Assembly (NCBI RefSeq): GCF_910596095.1
Contig: NC_056542.1
Coordinates: forward strand, 27,410,957-27,474,956
Length of the DNA stretch: 64,000 nt
Origin: Thunnus maccoyii
Taxonomy: Eukaryota; Chordata; Actinopteri; Scombriformes; Scombridae
Reading direction: 5' to 3'
Of this stretch, positions 60,816-64,000 are shown piece by piece. Each line of letters starts with the position of its first letter. The stretch's first letter is position 1. A model generated the notes under the pieces. That model saw only the letters and a list, made by a program, of their open reading frames with translations. It was not told where the DNA came from and made no database searches. The position numbers and the translations under genes are program-made.

Positions 60816-62081
60816 TTTATTTCTTAATGAAGTAAGTATATAGGTGAGTAAGGAAGTATGTACGAACACACACAAGTAGTAATCTTGGTTTAATGGTTGG
60901 TAGTCTTCAATCTGCATCATTAATTTCAGGTATTTGGTATTCAAAAAGACTCGAATTTTTGGAACATATGCAACAAGAAAAGTCAAAAATATCACATTCC
61001 AGATTCAAATTTGTTATCATATAACATTATTGTGGCTTTTGTAATCTCATTTAACTATTAGAGTTACAGAAATCTAAACAGCTCAAGTAAATTGTTGAAT
61101 GGTTCAGTCCCATCTTAACACAATCAAAATATGTAGCCTCACATTAAATACATAGTTACAGTACTAGGCTATCAAAATATATTCTGAGCAGTCTCCCCTC
61201 CCCCGAAAAAAAGTTTACAATTCCATAAATTAGCACCACGTCTTCTGGGTAAGCACCGCTATTATTATGTGCACAACAATGAAACCACATTTCACTGCGT
61301 TGCAAGAACAGAGAAAAGATGGTGAGACTCACAAATCAGAAAAATCTTCTATCCAAGGTCCATGAGGACTCTCTCTATTTAGACAGAAAAATAGTCTTAT
61401 TTCAAAAGGTAGTTGTAAAAAACAAACTTCTAGATATACACAATGCAAAACACCAGCTCGTTCAATTAAAATGCTTATAAAAAGTTATCTTAATATCTCT
61501 ATATAGTTCATTTGTAAAACAAAAGTTACGTTTGTTTTTTTCCTGGGTCTTTTGTCAAGGCCAATGCACGCACTCTTCTTTTACAGTGGTGGAGAACACT
61601 TGAGAATGCAAGACTCTCCAAACAAAGCCTGGTTAGAATATAAGACGAATGTACCAGGGCTTTGCTCACACTTTTTAACATTGTATCCAAAAAGGTGAAA
61701 TCTTTTTTAAAAAGAGTCAAAATAGAAAGCAAAACTGCAGATCAGAATGATCTGTAAACACGTACAATACATATTTTTTTCTCAGTTGTTTTTTTAGCAA
61801 ATAAATTAGAAAAGCTGAAGAGCCACAGTTCTCTTTATGTGTTGCCGAGTTCCTGTTGTTGTCAACACTGAGTCTGTATGGCTGTGTGTGGGTTGTGTGT
61901 GTGTGATCAGTGTAGCAGGAGTCACTGGGAGACATGGGAAATACAGGCAGGAAGAGAAGAGGCAGTCAACAGCCCCTGGTTGGTGGGGGGAGGTGAGGGT
62001 TAGAGTAGATTAGGTGTCCCTTTTATGAAGGTGGGTCTGAAGGACAGGATTGGTGGTGGTTGATTGGGATCCTGTGTTGTC
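60816..62081 (-). promoter_or_regulatory. prss35: prss35 3'UTR (predicted)
   Basis: Non-coding AT-rich sequence lies downstream of the prss35 stop on the minus strand. Possible signals are ATTAAA at 60894-60889, with a GT-rich stretch just beyond it, and AATAAA at 60821-60816. The true end is uncertain. Confidence 0.4.
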
Positions 62082-63353
62082 TTAGGCTACCTGGCACTCA
62101 CTCGAGTCCCCGTGGACCCAGTAGCAAATTTGGGCATATTTGAGGGGCGTTATCCTCACTGCAACGTTGTAATCCTGCTGCATCCCGTTCCCATTTACAT
62201 CCACCCACTGGTGACCAGAGAATACCCCAATGATCTTCCTCTTCCACTTCTTCTTGCCAGGCTCCTTGAGGCGAATGTAGATCCCAGAGCCACTGGAGCC
62301 GGGTTTGGCATCACAGTATTGGTACAGCAAATCATTGGACTCCTCAGAGACGGAGCAGAACCGGTACACCAGGTTGCCAGGCCGGTCATCATCAAAGCCA
62401 GAGAAGTGGATCCTCCCAGCAGGGAGCTTCTTGACTGAGGGGATAACACCCAGATCCATGTGCTTGACTTTTGGGGCTTTCTTCAGCTCCAGAATAGCGT
62501 AATCATAATCTGCAGCCAGTCCATCAGCCACACCTTTGAACCAGCCCTTAGGCACCTGGGTCTTCTTGACCCTGGTCCACCGAAATGAAGGTTTCTCTGA
62601 TTCCGCACTCCGCCGGTTCCGACTCTTTCTACCTTTCCCTTTTCCCTTACGGTCCCCTTTCCCGTCGTTCTCTTCCTTTTCTTCTTCTTCCTCTTGAGCT
62701 TTGTCTCCCTTTCTCCTTTTGCCTTTTCCTCGCCCTCTCCCTTTCCCTCCTTTCCCTCGTCTGGATTTCTCCTTCAGAATACCAACTCGTAGCTTCCGAG
62801 CCCCGTCTAGATAATCCTTTCCGTCATGGATGCAGTGGGCAGCGGTCAACACATGTTTAGGTGACACCAGAACCCCAGAACATCCTGTGGAGATCTTCAC
62901 AGAGGTGGAGAAGGGATACTTGAGGGAGAACTGCTTATCAGAGATGGTGAAGCGGGTGTCTGTGCCATACACCTCTCGTTTGTGTCGGGAGCTAGACGAG
63001 TTGTTTCTGGACAAAGCTGTCACCTCGTTGAGGCCCTGCACAGACACTGAGGTATATGTGCGCGTACCATTCTCGTAAACCGTCTCGTAGGATAGGAACT
63101 CCTCCAGGTCGTCCATAGAAGGTGAGGGGAGGCGACGCTGACACTCAATCCCACAAGTCCCACTCAGCTCTGGTTGAGGATGGGCTGAGAAGTTGGGGCT
63201 GCTGAGAGGCAAAGTGCGTCTTTTCCTTACCAGAGGAACCTTCCACTGTGGCCAGGTATACTCATCATCAACTGTGTTCACCTCAGCAGCTACAGCCACC
63301 ACCACAGCCAGCACCGTCACCGGCAGCAGGACACACAGGGGTATGGGGCCCAT
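62082..63353 (-). CDS. prss35: prss35 (serine protease 35), secreted S1-fold protein, 423 aa
   Basis: A single coding exon. Residues 1-23 are a signal peptide. RHKR (123-126) is a furin-type site before the protease-like domain. The catalytic-type residues are H173 (TAAHC), D284 (DYDYAILEL) and S354 (PGSSGSG). A Lys/Arg/Gly/Glu-rich insert occupies about 194-250, as in PRSS35 and unlike PRSS23. The C-terminal part contains FSGHQWVDVNG and NVAVRITPLKYAQICYW, typical of the PRSS23/PRSS35 pair. Sequons are at N95, N117 and N118. Human PRSS35 is about 413 residues and is called inactive because threonine replaces the serine; here serine is present (codon AGT, 62294-62292), so activity is possible. 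The start at 63353 is the first ATG after a good minus-strand acceptor. The basic insert and the snap91 neighbour favour prss35 over prss23. Confidence 0.93.
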   Translation of the reverse strand: MGPIPLCVLLPVTVLAVVVAVAAEVNTVDDEYTWPQWKVPLVRKRRTLPLSSPNFSAHPQPELSGTCGIECQRRLPSPSMDDLEEFLSYETVYENGTRTYTSVSVQGLNEVTALSRNNSSSSRHKREVYGTDTRFTISDKQFSLKYPFSTSVKISTGCSGVLVSPKHVLTAAHCIHDGKDYLDGARKLRVGILKEKSRRGKGGKGRGRGKGKRRKGDKAQEEEEEKEENDGKGDRKGKGKGRKSRNRRSAESEKPSFRWTRVKKTQVPKGWFKGVADGLAADYDYAILELKKAPKVKHMDLGVIPSVKKLPAGRIHFSGFDDDRPGNLVYRFCSVSEESNDLLYQYCDAKPGSSGSGIYIRLKEPGKKKWKRKIIGVFSGHQWVDVNGNGMQQDYNVAVRITPLKYAQICYWVHGDSSECQVA

Positions 63354-63372
63354 TGTTAAGTTGGGCCTGGCT
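63354..63372 (-). other. prss35: prss35 5'UTR part of the coding exon, with upstream splice acceptor
   Basis: On the minus strand a pyrimidine-rich tract ends in ttaacatttcag at 63373, giving an exon that begins at 63372, 19 bases before the ATG. The first, non-coding exon must lie further upstream, probably beyond the window. Confidence 0.6.
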
Positions 63373-63534
63373 CTGAAATGTTAAGAATAGAGAGGAGGGG
63401 TAAAGGGGTGGAAATCATAAATCAGAGTATTGATTTGAGTCATTTTGTTCAGTCCAGCACAGAGAATTCATAGTTACTGACAATGTAGTTTGTTTTTTCT
63501 AGCCACACTAAAGAAAAAGAATAACCTTTTTAGC

Positions 63535-64000
63535 CACACATGGCTGTAGGGATGACAATGTCAGTCTGTCGGTCTATCGGTGGTCCACCACTTTGGTTTA
63601 GACTGAAATAACCCAACAACAATTGGATGGATTGCCATGAAATTTTTGTATGGACATTATGGTTCCCAGATGATGAATGCTACTGTCTTTGGTGATCCTG
63701 TTTTGACATTTGTGGTTTTGAGTAAAATGTCAAATATGGCAAATATAAACAAATATTGACTAGATTGCTATACAATTTGTAACAGATATCCATGGTACCC
63801 AGAGGATGGACCTTATTGACTTTGGTGACTTTTCATTAGTCCCTCTAGCAGGTCAAAGTTGTCACTTATCTCTACATCCATTGCATGGATTGGTTTCATA
63901 GAAAATAGATTCTAATGACTCTGGTGACCCCTTTACTTTCTTCAATGCGCAATCCCTCGACTTTTTATTAAGCACCAACATGGTCAAAAATTGTATTCAT
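63535..64000 (+). repeat. repeat family A, 5' part, running off the window
   Basis: It starts catggctgtagggatg and continues gtccaccactttgg, ttggatggattgccatgaaa and caccaacatggtcaaaa, as in the 51065 copy but longer in its middle part. Confidence 0.6.

Noticed and set aside
62585..62860. Plus-strand frame opposite prss35
   Set aside because: It is the complement of the Lys/Glu-rich insert of prss35, giving a Leu/Ser/Phe-rich shadow.

Overview
The window is nuclear DNA from a bony fish, most likely a percomorph teleost. Evidence: three vertebrate genes with GT-AG introns, long AT-rich introns full of dinucleotide microsatellites, and several repeat types that I recognise as typical of percomorph genomes (palindromic MITEs, a tRNA-headed SINE, hAT-like MITEs). 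There is no bacterial, viral or plasmid content, no CRISPR array and no toxin gene.

Layout. (1) Positions 1-3230 (+) hold the last seven coding exons of dop1a, followed by its 3'UTR and a poly(A) signal near 3497. (2) Positions 3540-5180 are intergenic and contain one transposon nested in an older repeat. (3) Positions ~5190-60390 (+) are the complete snap91 gene (AP180, the neuronal clathrin-assembly protein): a CpG-rich promoter region, a 5'UTR intron, 27 coding exons from 6016 to 57162 (predicted 973 residues), an intron just after the stop codon and a long 3'UTR. Intron 1 (6146-26852) is 20.7 kb and I see no gene in it. (4) Positions 63353-62082 (-) are prss35, a single-coding-exon, secreted trypsin-fold protein that runs tail to tail with snap91. 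The right edge, 63535-64000, is a repeat.

Functional picture. dop1a acts in Golgi/endosome traffic and kinesin-linked organelle transport. snap91 recruits clathrin and AP-2 to PI(4,5)P2-containing presynaptic membrane. prss35 is a secreted S1-family protein. They share a conserved neighbourhood rather than a pathway: from memory, human 6q14 carries DOP1A, PRSS35 and SNAP91, with PRSS35 and SNAP91 convergent as here. This supports the orthology calls.

Most interesting points. prss35 has serine at the position where, as I recall, mammalian PRSS35 has threonine, so its catalytic triad looks intact. The snap91 assembly domain is built from ten consecutive symmetric phase 1-1 exons, most of which end at or near a D-[LI]-[FL]-G motif. 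Three snap91 exons are microexons of 13, 15 and 19 bases. No undescribed multi-gene system is visible. Exon boundaries are my own reading of splice sites and reading phase; no transcript data were available.
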